Both the position numbers and the translations under genes were made by a program. This document shows, piece by piece, positions 34,786-42,594 of a stretch of DNA of 64,000 bases (position 1 is the first letter of the stretch; the number at the start of each line of letters is the position of its first letter). The DNA is from Pararoseomonas sp. SCSIO 73927. Its GTDB lineage: Bacteria; Pseudomonadota; Alphaproteobacteria; Acetobacterales; Acetobacteraceae. The notes beneath the pieces were generated by a model. That model was not told the origin of the DNA. It saw only the letters and a program-made list of their open reading frames with translations, and did no database searches. The stretch covers positions 1,413,501 to 1,477,500 of the forward strand of contig NZ_CP146232.1 in NCBI RefSeq assembly GCF_037040815.1, given 5' to 3'.

Positions 34786-35321
34786 GCCACCCCCCGCCCT
34801 TCGGCCAGATGGCCGAGTTCGCCGATGGCGACGCCCTGACGCAGGCCGTGCGCGCCGCCCGCGCCGCCGGCTGGCAGCGCCTGGAGGCCTACTCCCCCTA
34901 CCCCGTGCCCGAGGCCGCCGAGGCCCTCGGCGTCAGCGCCGCGCCGCTGGGCTACATCACGCTCGCCGCCGGTGCCTTCGGCGCCGCCCTCGCCGCCGGC
35001 ACCGCCTGGTATATCTCCGTCCACCTCTACCCCGTGAACGTCGGCGGCCGCCCCCTCAACGCCTGGCCGGCCTTCATGCCCACCACCTACCTCGTCGCGA
35101 TCCTCTGGGCCTGCGCCGCCGCCCTCATCGGGATGCTCGCCCTGAACGGCCTGCCCCGGCTGAGCCACCCCGCCTTCTTCGCCCGCGGCTTCCACCGCGC
35201 CAGCGCGGACCGCTTCTTCCTGTTCCTCTCCTCCGACGACCCGCTCTACGAGCCGGAGGCCACGGCGGGGTTCCTGCGCGGGCTCTCCCCGCTGCGCGTT
35301 TCTGAGGTGCGGAGCGCGTGA
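34782..35321 (+). CDS. actD: Alternative complex III subunit ActD (DUF3341)
   Basis: A 179-residue protein with two membrane helices (about residues 55-78 and 105-127). Typical ActD phrases are AYSPYPVPEAAEALG near residue 28 and VNVGGRPLNAWPAFMP near residue 87, with FFLFLSSDDPLY near the end. It stabilises the ACIII membrane arm; it binds no cofactor. The GTG start overlaps the actC stop. Repeat copy 4 begins 31 bp after its stop and separates it from actE. Confidence 0.92.
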   Translation: MSHPPPFGQMAEFADGDALTQAVRAARAAGWQRLEAYSPYPVPEAAEALGVSAAPLGYITLAAGAFGAALAAGTAWYISVHLYPVNVGGRPLNAWPAFMPTTYLVAILWACAAALIGMLALNGLPRLSHPAFFARGFHRASADRFFLFLSSDDPLYEPEATAGFLRGLSPLRVSEVRSA

Positions 35322-35352
35322 TGGGCAGTTCTGATCCGGTGCGCTGGTGGCC

Positions 35353-35553
35353 CCAGGAGGAGAGAAGGAATTCTCCCCTCCTGGACCTCCCCTCATCTTT
35401 TTCTTCAAAGCTGCCGCGGAATGCGAAGCAGGGGTCTCGCCGAGGGGCCATGCCCCTCGGCGCGGGACAGGGCGACCGGAACCAACGGATCGCGGGGTCC
35501 GGGGTGGCCGTTGCCACCCCGGCGGAGGGTCCAGGGAGGCAGAGCCTCCCTGG
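35353..35553 (+). repeat. Mosaic hairpin repeat, copy 4 (type 2), inside the complex III operon
   Basis: From left to right: A hairpin (35353-35384) centred near GAATTC, 31 bp past the actD stop; ctcatctttttctt; box gctgccgcggaatgcg; B hairpin CGCCGAGGGGC...GCCCCTCGGCG (35439-35463) followed by cgggacagggc; two D hairpins (35499-35522 and 35531-35553). The last D hairpin ends 6 bp before the actE ATG and so covers its ribosome-binding region. Confidence 0.88.
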
Positions 35554-35559
35554 GGCCAC

Positions 35560-35970
35560 ATGAGGCGCCTTCTCCTCCTCCTGCTTCTCGCCGCCTGCGA
35601 CGGCTGGCCCGAGAGCCCGAAGCCCCCCGCCCCGCTGCCCCCGCCGGAGGGCGCAGTGCCGCGCGGGGCCGCGGCGGAGCGTCGTGCCCTGGCCGCCCCC
35701 GGGCCGCCCGTGGACGCCGCCCTTCTGGCGGAGGGCGCGGACCGCTACGCCATCTTCTGCACGCCCTGCCACGGGGCGCGGGGCCTGGGGGACGGCGTGG
35801 TCGTCTCGCGCGGGCACCCGCCCATCCCGCCGCTGCCCGCCGATCCCGCGCGCAGCATGGCGGCGATCGCCGAGAATCGGGTGGGCGCGCATCCCCTGGC
35901 GGACCGGCTGGACCCGCGCCAGCGCTGGGCCGTGGCGCGGCACGTGGAAGTGCTGATAGGGAGGCGCTGA
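35560..35970 (+). CDS. actE: Alternative complex III monohaem cytochrome ActE
   Basis: A 136-residue lipoprotein cytochrome c. The signal ends in a lipobox (LLLLLLLAAC), followed by a proline-rich linker and one haem site CTPCH near residue 68. In ACIII, ActE sits on the periplasmic side beside ActA. The ATG directly follows the last hairpin of a repeat and no Shine-Dalgarno sequence other than the hairpin's own ctggggcc is present, so initiation may be weak or controlled by folding. Unlike the other act genes it is not overlapped by its neighbour. Confidence 0.9.
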   Translation: MRRLLLLLLLAACDGWPESPKPPAPLPPPEGAVPRGAAAERRALAAPGPPVDAALLAEGADRYAIFCTPCHGARGLGDGVVVSRGHPPIPPLPADPARSMAAIAENRVGAHPLADRLDPRQRWAVARHVEVLIGRR

Positions 35971-35983
35971 TGCGGGCGGGGCC

Positions 35984-36907
35984 ATGACCGCGTTCGGGGA
36001 GGCCTGGCTGCTGGCCTGGCTGCTCGCTGCCACGCTGGGGGCCGGGGCGCTGGCCGTGTTCGCCTCCGGCCTGCTGCTGCGGGAGCTGTGGGTGGAGCCG
36101 CTGCGGCCCGCCTTCTCCGCCGCCGGGCGGGCCATGCCGGCGCTGCTGGTCCTGGCGCTCCCGCTGGTTGCGTTGGCGCCGCATCTCTATCCCTGGGCGG
36201 GAGAGCCGCGGGCGGTGGCCATCGGGATCGCCACGGCGGTGATCCTGCCGCTCTGGTGCGTGCTGGGATGGTGGCTGGACCGGCGGGCGGAGACGCGCTG
36301 GCCCGCCGGCATCGCGCTGATGCTCGTGGTGCTCTCCGCCGCCATCGGGTTCGAGGACTGGGCGCTCTCCCGCGACCCGGGCTGGGTCGCCAGCCTGTAC
36401 GGGATCTCCCTGCTGGAGGGCGGGGCCGCCGCCGCCCTCGGCCTCTCCGTGCTCGTCCTCGGCTGCCCCGAGGAGCCGGAGGCGCGCACGGGGCTGGAGC
36501 GGGCGCTGCTCACCCTCGGCGTCTTCGCGCTCTGGCTGTGGTTCGTGGGGTTCGTCACCGTCTGGGCGGCCGACCTGCCGCCGGAGGCCGCCTGGTACCT
36601 GCGACGGCAGGAAGGGGGCTGGCCGTGGCTGAAGCTCGGCGTGGCCGTGCCCGCGCTGCTCGGCGCCGTCGCCCTGGCGGTCGTGCCGCAATGGCGGCCC
36701 CGGCGGATGCGGGCGGTCTGCGGGCTCCTCGTCGTGCAGCACGCGGCGGGGCTGCTGTGGTCCGTGCGGCCGGACGCACCGCTCGCCCCTGGCGCGGCGG
36801 CAGGGGCGCCGAGCACGGTGGCGGACGCGATTGTGATCGCCCTGGTCGTACTTCTTCTCGCCCTGGCCCTCCGCCTCGCGCGGCGCGGGCGCGCCGCTCC
36901 TGTATGA
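35984..36907 (+). CDS. Membrane subunit ActF-like
   Basis: A 307-residue integral membrane protein with about eight hydrophobic helices, in the position of ActF. The phrase ALAPHLYPWAG near residue 63 resembles the ActF/ActC-like motif that follows the second helix. In ACIII, ActF is a second NrfD-related membrane subunit; here the protein is shorter than the usual ~400 residues. The start at 35984 follows actE by 13 bp. The assignment is from position, topology and this motif. Confidence 0.75.
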   Translation: MTAFGEAWLLAWLLAATLGAGALAVFASGLLLRELWVEPLRPAFSAAGRAMPALLVLALPLVALAPHLYPWAGEPRAVAIGIATAVILPLWCVLGWWLDRRAETRWPAGIALMLVVLSAAIGFEDWALSRDPGWVASLYGISLLEGGAAAALGLSVLVLGCPEEPEARTGLERALLTLGVFALWLWFVGFVTVWAADLPPEAAWYLRRQEGGWPWLKLGVAVPALLGAVALAVVPQWRPRRMRAVCGLLVVQHAAGLLWSVRPDAPLAPGAAAGAPSTVADAIVIALVVLLLALALRLARRGRAAPV

Positions 36908-36941
36908 TCGTCCATGATTCGAGCAGCAGCAGGAGGCGCGC

Positions 36942-37664
36942 ATGAACCGAACGGATGCCGTGCCCTTCTGCGGCCTGCCGCCCCTGCCCGGTGAGGCGGG
37001 CTGGAACACCAGCCCCCTCCTGGCCGGGGTGCTCCTGGCCGGGCTCCTCATCGGCTGGCGTCCGGCGGCGGACCGGCGCCTTTTCCTCGTCGGCTGGGCC
37101 GTTCTGGCGGCGACGCTGGTCTCGCCCCTCTGCAGCCTCGCCGTCGCGCTCTTCTCCGTGCGGGTCGGGCAGCACCTCCTCATCATGCTCGTCGCCGCGC
37201 CGCTGATCGCCGCCGCCTTCCGCGCGCGCCCGGCCGGGCCCGGCGCACTGGCCCTCTCCGCCGCCCTCCTCGCCGTCGCGCTATGGTTCTGGCACCTGCC
37301 CGCGCCCTATGCCCTGACCTTCACCTCCGACATCGCCTGGTGGGCCATGCACGCCTCCCTCCTCGGCGCCGCCGCCCTCTTCTGGGCCGGCGTGACCCGT
37401 GCCGCGCGGGCGGACGCGGCCCTGCTCTCCGGCCTCGCCACCGCCGCGCAGATGGGCGCGCTCGGCGCCTTCCTCACCTTCGCGCCGCGCCCGCTCTTCG
37501 CCCCCCACGCCTTCACCACCCTGCCCTTCGGCCTCACGCCGCTGGAGGACCAGCAGCTCGGCGGCTTGCTGATGTGGGTGCCGGGCGGAATCGCCTTCGC
37601 GGCGCTCGCCCTCCTCGCCCTCTCCCGCGCGCTGCGGGCGGCGCCGGAGCAGATGGAGGCGTGA
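36942..37664 (+). CDS. ctaG: Cytochrome oxidase assembly protein CtaG (caa3 type)
   Basis: A 240-residue protein with about seven hydrophobic helices, matching the Caa3_CtaG family needed for maturation of caa3 oxidases. Family-like phrases are SVRVGQHLLIMLVAAPL near residue 72, ALWFWHLPAPY near residue 112, and GLTPLEDQQLGGLLMWVPGG near residue 195. An AGGAGG site lies 6 nt before the ATG. It is followed by repeat copy 5 and then the oxidase subunit II gene. Confidence 0.9.
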   Translation: MNRTDAVPFCGLPPLPGEAGWNTSPLLAGVLLAGLLIGWRPAADRRLFLVGWAVLAATLVSPLCSLAVALFSVRVGQHLLIMLVAAPLIAAAFRARPAGPGALALSAALLAVALWFWHLPAPYALTFTSDIAWWAMHASLLGAAALFWAGVTRAARADAALLSGLATAAQMGALGAFLTFAPRPLFAPHAFTTLPFGLTPLEDQQLGGLLMWVPGGIAFAALALLALSRALRAAPEQMEA

Positions 37665-37699
37665 CGGGTTCCGGTTCTGCGGTGCCCGGTCCGGTGGCC

Positions 37700-37932
37700 C
37701 CAGGGAGAGGAAGAAGGAATTCTTCCTCTCCCTGGACCCTCTCCATCATCTTTTTCTATCTGTCTGGGGTCATCCGGCGGGCGGTGCGCCTCGGGTCGAT
37801 GACCCGAGGCGACTGCGAACGCAGAATCAGTGCCGATCGTGGAGAACCGACACTTCAGGTCAGTTCCGCGGCAGCCAGATGCAGGTCCAGGAGGCTCAGC
37901 CTCCTGGCGGGGTGCAGGGGCGGAGCCCCTGC
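37700..37932 (+). repeat. Mosaic hairpin repeat, copy 5 (type 1), overlapping the subunit II start
   Basis: From left to right: A hairpin (37700-37735), a near-perfect palindrome centred on GAATTC, 35 bp past the ctaG stop; catcatctttttct; B hairpin CGCCTCGGGTC...GACCCGAGGCG (37787-37811); gactgc; box gttccgcggcagcc; D hairpins (37887-37907 and 37914-37932). The only in-frame ATG for the next gene lies in the B-hairpin loop, and the signal peptide is read from the D hairpins. Confidence 0.9.
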
Positions 37933-38884
37933 CCTTCTTCTGCTTGCGTCGTGCACCGGCGCGCAAACACCACTCGATCCCTGGGGCATCCAGGCCGATC
38001 GCATCGCGGTGCTCAGCCACGTGCTGTTCTGGGGTGGCGGCGCGGTGTTCCTCGTCACCATGGGCTTCCTGGCGCTCGCCTTCCTGGCGCCGCAAGGGTT
38101 GCGACGGGCGATGGGGTCGCGGCGCTTCCTGATCGGGGGCGGGATCGCGTTCCCGGTCGTCGTGCTGACGGCACTGCTGGGCTACTCGCTCACCGTCTCC
38201 CGCGCGCTGACAGAGCCCATGTCGGACGCGCCGCTGCGGGTGGAGATCATCGGGCGGCAGTACTGGTGGGAGGTGCGCTACCCCGACCTCGGCGAGGGCG
38301 CGGTGACGGCGAACGCGCTGCACCTGCCGCTGGGGCGGGAGGTGGAGCTGAACCTCACCTCGGGGGACGTGATCCACAGCGTCTGGATCCCGAACCTGCA
38401 CGGCAAGCTGGACATGATCCCCGGCCGCGTGAACCGGCAACGGCTGCGCGCGGACAGGTTGGGCGAGCTGCGCGGCCAGTGCACGGAGTTCTGCGGGCAG
38501 CAGCACGCGCTGATGGCCTTCGACGTGGTGGTGCAGACGCCGGAGGATTTCGACGCCTGGATCGCCCGCCAGCGCGCGCCCGTGCCCCAGCCGGAGACAG
38601 AGGAGCACCGGCGCGGGATGCAGGTGTTCGGCGAGGCAGGGTGCGGTGCCTGCCACGCGGTGCGCGGCACGCCCTGGGCGGCGCGGATCGCGCCGGATCT
38701 CTCGCGCGTGGGGTCGCGCGCCACGCTGGCGGCGGGGGTGCTGCCGAACAATCTCGGCAACCTCGCGGGCTGGATCGCGGCGCCGCAGGACATCAAGCCC
38801 GGCAACAACATGCCGTCCTACGCCCGATCCCTGGAGGGCTCCGACCTGCTCGCCCTCTCTTCCTGGCTGGAATCCCTGCGTTGA
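37799..38884 (+). CDS. ctaC: Cytochrome c oxidase subunit II with fused cytochrome c (caa3 type)
   Basis: A 361-residue protein if read from the ATG at 37799. Two membrane helices (about residues 70-95 and 110-135) precede a cupredoxin domain with the CuA ligands CTEFCGQQHALM (about 228-239) and a C-terminal cytochrome c with CGACH (about 282-286) and a distal methionine in GNNMPSY. It receives electrons for the caa3 oxidase. The N-terminus is odd: the lipobox LLLLASC and all codons before it lie in or next to repeat copy 5, and the only in-frame ATG is in the repeat's B hairpin. The true start may be a non-ATG codon closer to the lipobox. Confidence 0.9.
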   Translation: MTRGDCERRISADRGEPTLQVSSAAARCRSRRLSLLAGCRGGAPALLLLASCTGAQTPLDPWGIQADRIAVLSHVLFWGGGAVFLVTMGFLALAFLAPQGLRRAMGSRRFLIGGGIAFPVVVLTALLGYSLTVSRALTEPMSDAPLRVEIIGRQYWWEVRYPDLGEGAVTANALHLPLGREVELNLTSGDVIHSVWIPNLHGKLDMIPGRVNRQRLRADRLGELRGQCTEFCGQQHALMAFDVVVQTPEDFDAWIARQRAPVPQPETEEHRRGMQVFGEAGCGACHAVRGTPWAARIAPDLSRVGSRATLAAGVLPNNLGNLAGWIAAPQDIKPGNNMPSYARSLEGSDLLALSSWLESLR

Positions 38885-41391
38885 GCGATCTGCCGCACAC
38901 CCTGCCGCGCCCGCCGGAGGAGCTGGGCCGGCTGGAGGCCGCCTGGGCCTTCCCGCGCGGCTTCCGCGTGATTACGGAGATCAACAACAACCTCATCGGC
39001 CCGCTCTTCCTGGCGACCTCGCTGATGTTCCTGCTGCTGGCGGGGCTGCTGGGCGTGCTCATCCGGCTGCAGCTCGCCTTCCCCGGCCTGACTTTGATCG
39101 ACCCCAACACCTACAACCAGGTCTTCACCACCCACGGCACGATCATGATGTTCCTCTTCGCCGTGCCGGTGGTGGAGGCGGTGGGCATCGCGCTGCTGCC
39201 CGCCATGCTCGGCGCGCGGGAGATGCCGACGCCGCGGCTGGGCGCCTACGCCTACTGGATCTACCTGATCGGCGGTTCCGCCTTCTTCATGTCGCTGTTC
39301 TTCGGCGCGGCGCCCGACGGCGGGTGGTTCATGTATCCGCCGCTCACGGGCAAGGCGCACTCGCCCGGCGTGAACACGGACATGTACCTGCTGGGGATCG
39401 GCTTCATCGAGATCTCCGCCATCGCCGGCGCGATCGAGCTGATCACGGGCATCCTGCGCTGCCGCGCGCCGGGGATGACGCTGGGGCGGATGCCGGTCTT
39501 CGCCTGGGCGATGCTCGTCTTCGCGGGAATGGTGATCTTTGCCTTCCCCGCCGTGATCGTGGCTTCGACGCTGCTGGAGCTGGAGCGCGCCTTCGACTGG
39601 CCCTTCTTCCTGCCGGAGCGCGGCGGGGACCCGATGCTCTGGCAGCACCTGTTCTGGTTCTTCGGCCATCCGGAGGTCTACATCATCTTCCTGCCGGCGG
39701 CGGGCATGGTCTCCATGATCGTGCCGGCCATGGCGCGGGCGCCGCTGGTCGGGCACAGCCTCGTCGTGCTGGCGCTGGTGGGAACGGCCTTTCTCTCCTT
39801 CGGGCTCTGGGTCCACCACATGTACGCCACGGGCATCCCGGGGCTGAGCCTGGCCTTCTTCGCCTCCGCCGGCTTCGCCGTCTCGGTCCCCTCCGGCCTG
39901 CAGGTCTTCGCCTGGATCGCCACCTTCGCGAGCGGGCAGCGCGTGCGGATCGCGACGCCCACGCTCTTCATCCTCGGCTTCCTGTTCATCTTCACGCTGG
40001 GCGGGCTGACGGGGGTGATGGTCTCCGTCACGCCCTTCGACTGGCAGGCGCACGACACCTACTTCATCGTCGCGCACCTGCACTACGTGCTGATCGGCGG
40101 CATGGTCTTCCCGATCCTCGCCGCGCTCTACTACTGGGCGCCCTGCCTCGGCACGCCGCTGTCGGAACGGCTGGGGAAGTGGGTCTTCTGGCTCTGCTTC
40201 CTCGGCACCAACGTCACCTTCTTCCCCATGCACATCTCCGGCTTCCTCGGGATGCCCCGGCGCATCTACACCTACCCCGCGGGGATGGGGCTGGAGATCT
40301 GGAACCTCATCTCGACCATCGGCGCGCTGATGGTGCTGGCGGGCGGGGTCGTGCTGTTCGTGGACCTGATCCGGAACTTCCGGCTGGAGGACGGCGGTGA
40401 CAACACCTGGGACGCCGGCACGATGGAGTGGCTGCCCAACTACAATTACGGCCCGCGCAGCCTGCCCGCGGTGGACAGCCGCTACCCGCTCTGGCGTAAC
40501 CCGAAGCTGGCGGAGGAGGTGGAGGCGGGCGCGCACTACCTGCCCGGCACCATCACCGGGTTGCGCGAGGGGCTGGTGGTCAGCCCCGCGGAGGGAACGC
40601 CGCAATACGTGGCGGTGCTGCCCGGCCCCACCTGGGCGCACCTCGTCGCGGCGGTCGGCACGGCGGGCTTCTTCCTCGTGCTGACGGTGGAGTGGCTGGT
40701 GCCCGCCGCCGCCTTTGCCGCGCTGGCGCTGGCCGCCTTCCTCTACTGGCTCTGGACCGGCACGGATTTCGGCCCGATCGGTGAAGGGCGCGGCGACATC
40801 GGCGGCGGGATCGTGCTGCCCACCTATGTCACCGGCCCCATGTCCGTCTCCTGGTGGGCGATGTGCGGGCTGATGCTGGTGATGGGCTCCTGCTACGCCT
40901 GCCTCATCGGCACCTCCCTATTCCTGTGGCTGGTGAACGGGGACGGCATGTGGCCCCCCACCGGGATCGGCCTGCCGATCCTCGAGCGCGGCGGGATCGC
41001 CCTGGCCCTCTACCTCGGCGCGGGCGCCGTGATGCTGCTGGCCCGCGCGCTTCTGCGCCGGAACGACGCCCTGCCCTTCTGGGCCGTGCCGCTGGCGCTC
41101 GCCCTGCTGATCGGCGGCTACCTGGTGGACATCTCCGCCCTCACCGGCGCCGGCATCTGGCCGACGCAGCACGCCCACACCGCCTCCTCCTACGCGCTGC
41201 TCACCTGGCAGGGCGGCATCGTCATCACCTGCGCCATCATGGCGCTCTACACCCAGGCGCGCGCCTGGGCCGGCATGATCGACGCCACGCGCCGCCTGAC
41301 CTTCGATAACACGATGCTCTTCTGGCTCTACGCGGCCGGGCAGGGGGCGGTGGGGATCGTGCTGCTGCACGGCTTCCCGCGCCTGCTGTGA
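38881..41391 (+). CDS. ctaD: Cytochrome c oxidase subunit I fused to a subunit III-like region
   Basis: An 836-residue integral membrane protein. Residues ~1-540 are subunit I: FTTHGTIMMFLFAVP (low-spin haem histidine), FGHPEVY near 262 (CuB histidine and tyrosine), WVHHMY near 309 (two CuB histidines), and VAHLHYVL near 400 (histidines for the two haems). Residues ~580-836 add about seven helices resembling subunit III, a known I+III fusion of caa3 oxidases. It reduces oxygen to water and pumps protons. The TTG start overlaps the stop of subunit II (TTGA). Confidence 0.93.
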   Translation: MSDLPHTLPRPPEELGRLEAAWAFPRGFRVITEINNNLIGPLFLATSLMFLLLAGLLGVLIRLQLAFPGLTLIDPNTYNQVFTTHGTIMMFLFAVPVVEAVGIALLPAMLGAREMPTPRLGAYAYWIYLIGGSAFFMSLFFGAAPDGGWFMYPPLTGKAHSPGVNTDMYLLGIGFIEISAIAGAIELITGILRCRAPGMTLGRMPVFAWAMLVFAGMVIFAFPAVIVASTLLELERAFDWPFFLPERGGDPMLWQHLFWFFGHPEVYIIFLPAAGMVSMIVPAMARAPLVGHSLVVLALVGTAFLSFGLWVHHMYATGIPGLSLAFFASAGFAVSVPSGLQVFAWIATFASGQRVRIATPTLFILGFLFIFTLGGLTGVMVSVTPFDWQAHDTYFIVAHLHYVLIGGMVFPILAALYYWAPCLGTPLSERLGKWVFWLCFLGTNVTFFPMHISGFLGMPRRIYTYPAGMGLEIWNLISTIGALMVLAGGVVLFVDLIRNFRLEDGGDNTWDAGTMEWLPNYNYGPRSLPAVDSRYPLWRNPKLAEEVEAGAHYLPGTITGLREGLVVSPAEGTPQYVAVLPGPTWAHLVAAVGTAGFFLVLTVEWLVPAAAFAALALAAFLYWLWTGTDFGPIGEGRGDIGGGIVLPTYVTGPMSVSWWAMCGLMLVMGSCYACLIGTSLFLWLVNGDGMWPPTGIGLPILERGGIALALYLGAGAVMLLARALLRRNDALPFWAVPLALALLIGGYLVDISALTGAGIWPTQHAHTASSYALLTWQGGIVITCAIMALYTQARAWAGMIDATRRLTFDNTMLFWLYAAGQGAVGIVLLHGFPRLL

Positions 41392-41747
41392 GCGACGCCG
41401 CCTCCGTCGCCCGCGCCGTCCTCTGGCCCGCCGCCGGGCTCGCCGTCTGGGGCGCCCATTTTGGCGGGATCTACGCCATCCACGCCCATGCCTGCGAGCG
41501 CGCGCTGGAGAGCCGGCCCCTCCTCGGCCTGCCCTGGGTGCCCGCGCTGGTCGCCGCCGTCACGGTGCTGGCCCTGGTGGCGCTGGTTCTCCTCGTCCTC
41601 CTCGCCCAGCCCGTGAAGGGCGCGATGGAGGGCGGCGAGCCCGAGCCCGGCTTCACGCGCTGGTTCGGCGCGGCCGCCTGCGTGCTGGCCGGCTTTGCCG
41701 TGCTGTTCCAGGCGGCCCCGGCGGCGGTGCTGCCAGCCTGCTGGTAG
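41388..41747 (+). CDS. Small membrane protein at the end of the oxidase operon
   Basis: A 119-residue protein with three hydrophobic segments (about residues 10-30, 48-72 and 90-112). The GTG start overlaps the ctaD stop (GTGA), so it belongs to the operon. It may be a small accessory or assembly subunit of the caa3 oxidase, but I recognise no family motif. Repeat copy 6 follows the gene. Confidence 0.8.
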   Translation: MSDAASVARAVLWPAAGLAVWGAHFGGIYAIHAHACERALESRPLLGLPWVPALVAAVTVLALVALVLLVLLAQPVKGAMEGGEPEPGFTRWFGAAACVLAGFAVLFQAAPAAVLPACW

Positions 41748-41772
41748 CGCCCAGTCCTGATCCGTTCCGCAT

Positions 41773-42031
41773 CCCAGGGGGCCTTGCCCCCTGGAACCCC
41801 CACCGGGGTAGCAACGGCTACCCCGGACCCCGCGACCGGGCTGCCGCGGACACGACGATACCTGTCGCGCCGCAAACCTTTTGAATCCAGGTGAGCACGA
41901 ACGGCCCTGTCCCGCGCCTCGGGTCATGGACCCGAGGCGAGCCGCTAGCCCCGCATTCCGCGGCAGCCAACCAGAAGAAGATGAGGGGTGGGGTGCCAGG
42001 GGAGGGGAGCATTCCTTCTCCCCTCCCCTGG
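41773..42031 (-). repeat. Mosaic hairpin repeat, copy 6 (type 2)
   Basis: From right to left: A hairpin (41996-42031) 9 bp past the stop of the leftward cytochrome gene; agaagaagatgagg; box cattccgcggcagcc; B hairpin CGCCTCGGGTC...GACCCGAGGCG (41915-41939) followed on the other side by cgcgggacagggc (complement); two D hairpins (41803-41826 and 41773-41793). It has the same internal order as the copy at 35353, in opposite direction. Confidence 0.88.
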
Positions 42032-42040
42032 CCCGCAGCA

Positions 42041-42505
42041 TCAGGCCCGCGGCCTGATTCGTGGCTCCTCGCGCGGCCCGGCCTGCCCAGGCCCCAGCGG
42101 CAGCCCGGCCGGCACTTCGGGCACCCGCCCGGCCCCGAGGGTGAAGAGGTAGGCCGCCGCGTCGCGCGCCTCGGCCTCGGTCAGGCCGAGGTTGGGCATG
42201 GCGCTGCCGGGCGCCATCGCCTGGGGGTCGCGCAGCCAGGCGACGAGGGTATCGGGCGCGTTCGGGTGGTGGCCGGCCAGGTAGCCGCGCCGGGCCCACT
42301 CCGTCAGTGGCGGCCCGGCCCAGGAGGTAGCACCGCGCACGCCGGGGATGACGTGGCAGGCGCCGCATCCGCGGGCGCCGATCACGGCGCGGCCGCGTTC
42401 CGGATCGGCGCCGGCAATGCGGAGCGCGGCGGGGGGCGCCTCGTCACATGCGGCGAGGGCGAGCGCGAGGAGGGGAAGCAGCCGGAGGATCGGTGTTGTC
42501 CGCAT
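42041..42505 (-). CDS. Lipoprotein monohaem cytochrome c next to paoABC
   Basis: A 154-residue cytochrome c. A lipoprotein signal (LPLLALALAAC, about residues 10-20) precedes one haem site CGACH near residue 48 and a likely methionine ligand in GSAMPNLGL near residue 102. It lies 90 bp downstream of paoC on the same strand, with a strong hairpin in between, and is convergent with the oxidase operon. It is the natural candidate to take electrons from the periplasmic aldehyde oxidoreductase and deliver them to the caa3 oxidase. That link is inferred from position and shared compartment. Confidence 0.88.
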   Translation of the reverse strand: MRTTPILRLLPLLALALAACDEAPPAALRIAGADPERGRAVIGARGCGACHVIPGVRGATSWAGPPLTEWARRGYLAGHHPNAPDTLVAWLRDPQAMAPGSAMPNLGLTEAEARDAAAYLFTLGAGRVPEVPAGLPLGPGQAGPREEPRIRPRA

Positions 42506-42543
42506 CGGGTCCGCCGGGCGAACGCGGGCTTCCCGGCCGGGTT

Positions 42544-42576
42544 GCCGGCGGGAGGGGCTGGTGCCCTCCCGCCGGC
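42544..42576. terminator. Strong hairpin between paoC and the cytochrome gene
   Basis: GCCGGCGGGAGGG (42544-42556) pairs perfectly with CCCTCCCGCCGGC (42564-42576), 13 bp with a 7-nt loop. It follows the paoC stop by about 20 bp. No U-run follows in either direction, so it could be an attenuator or an mRNA-stability element that lowers or separates expression of the cytochrome. Confidence 0.55.
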
Positions 42577-42594
42577 AGGGCTCAGGCGTCGGGC

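Noticed and set aside
37283..37798. N-terminal extension of subunit II by more than 170 codons
   Set aside because: The open frame upstream runs through ctaG in the wrong frame and through the A hairpin; it is not conserved-looking, and the first usable ATG is at 37799.
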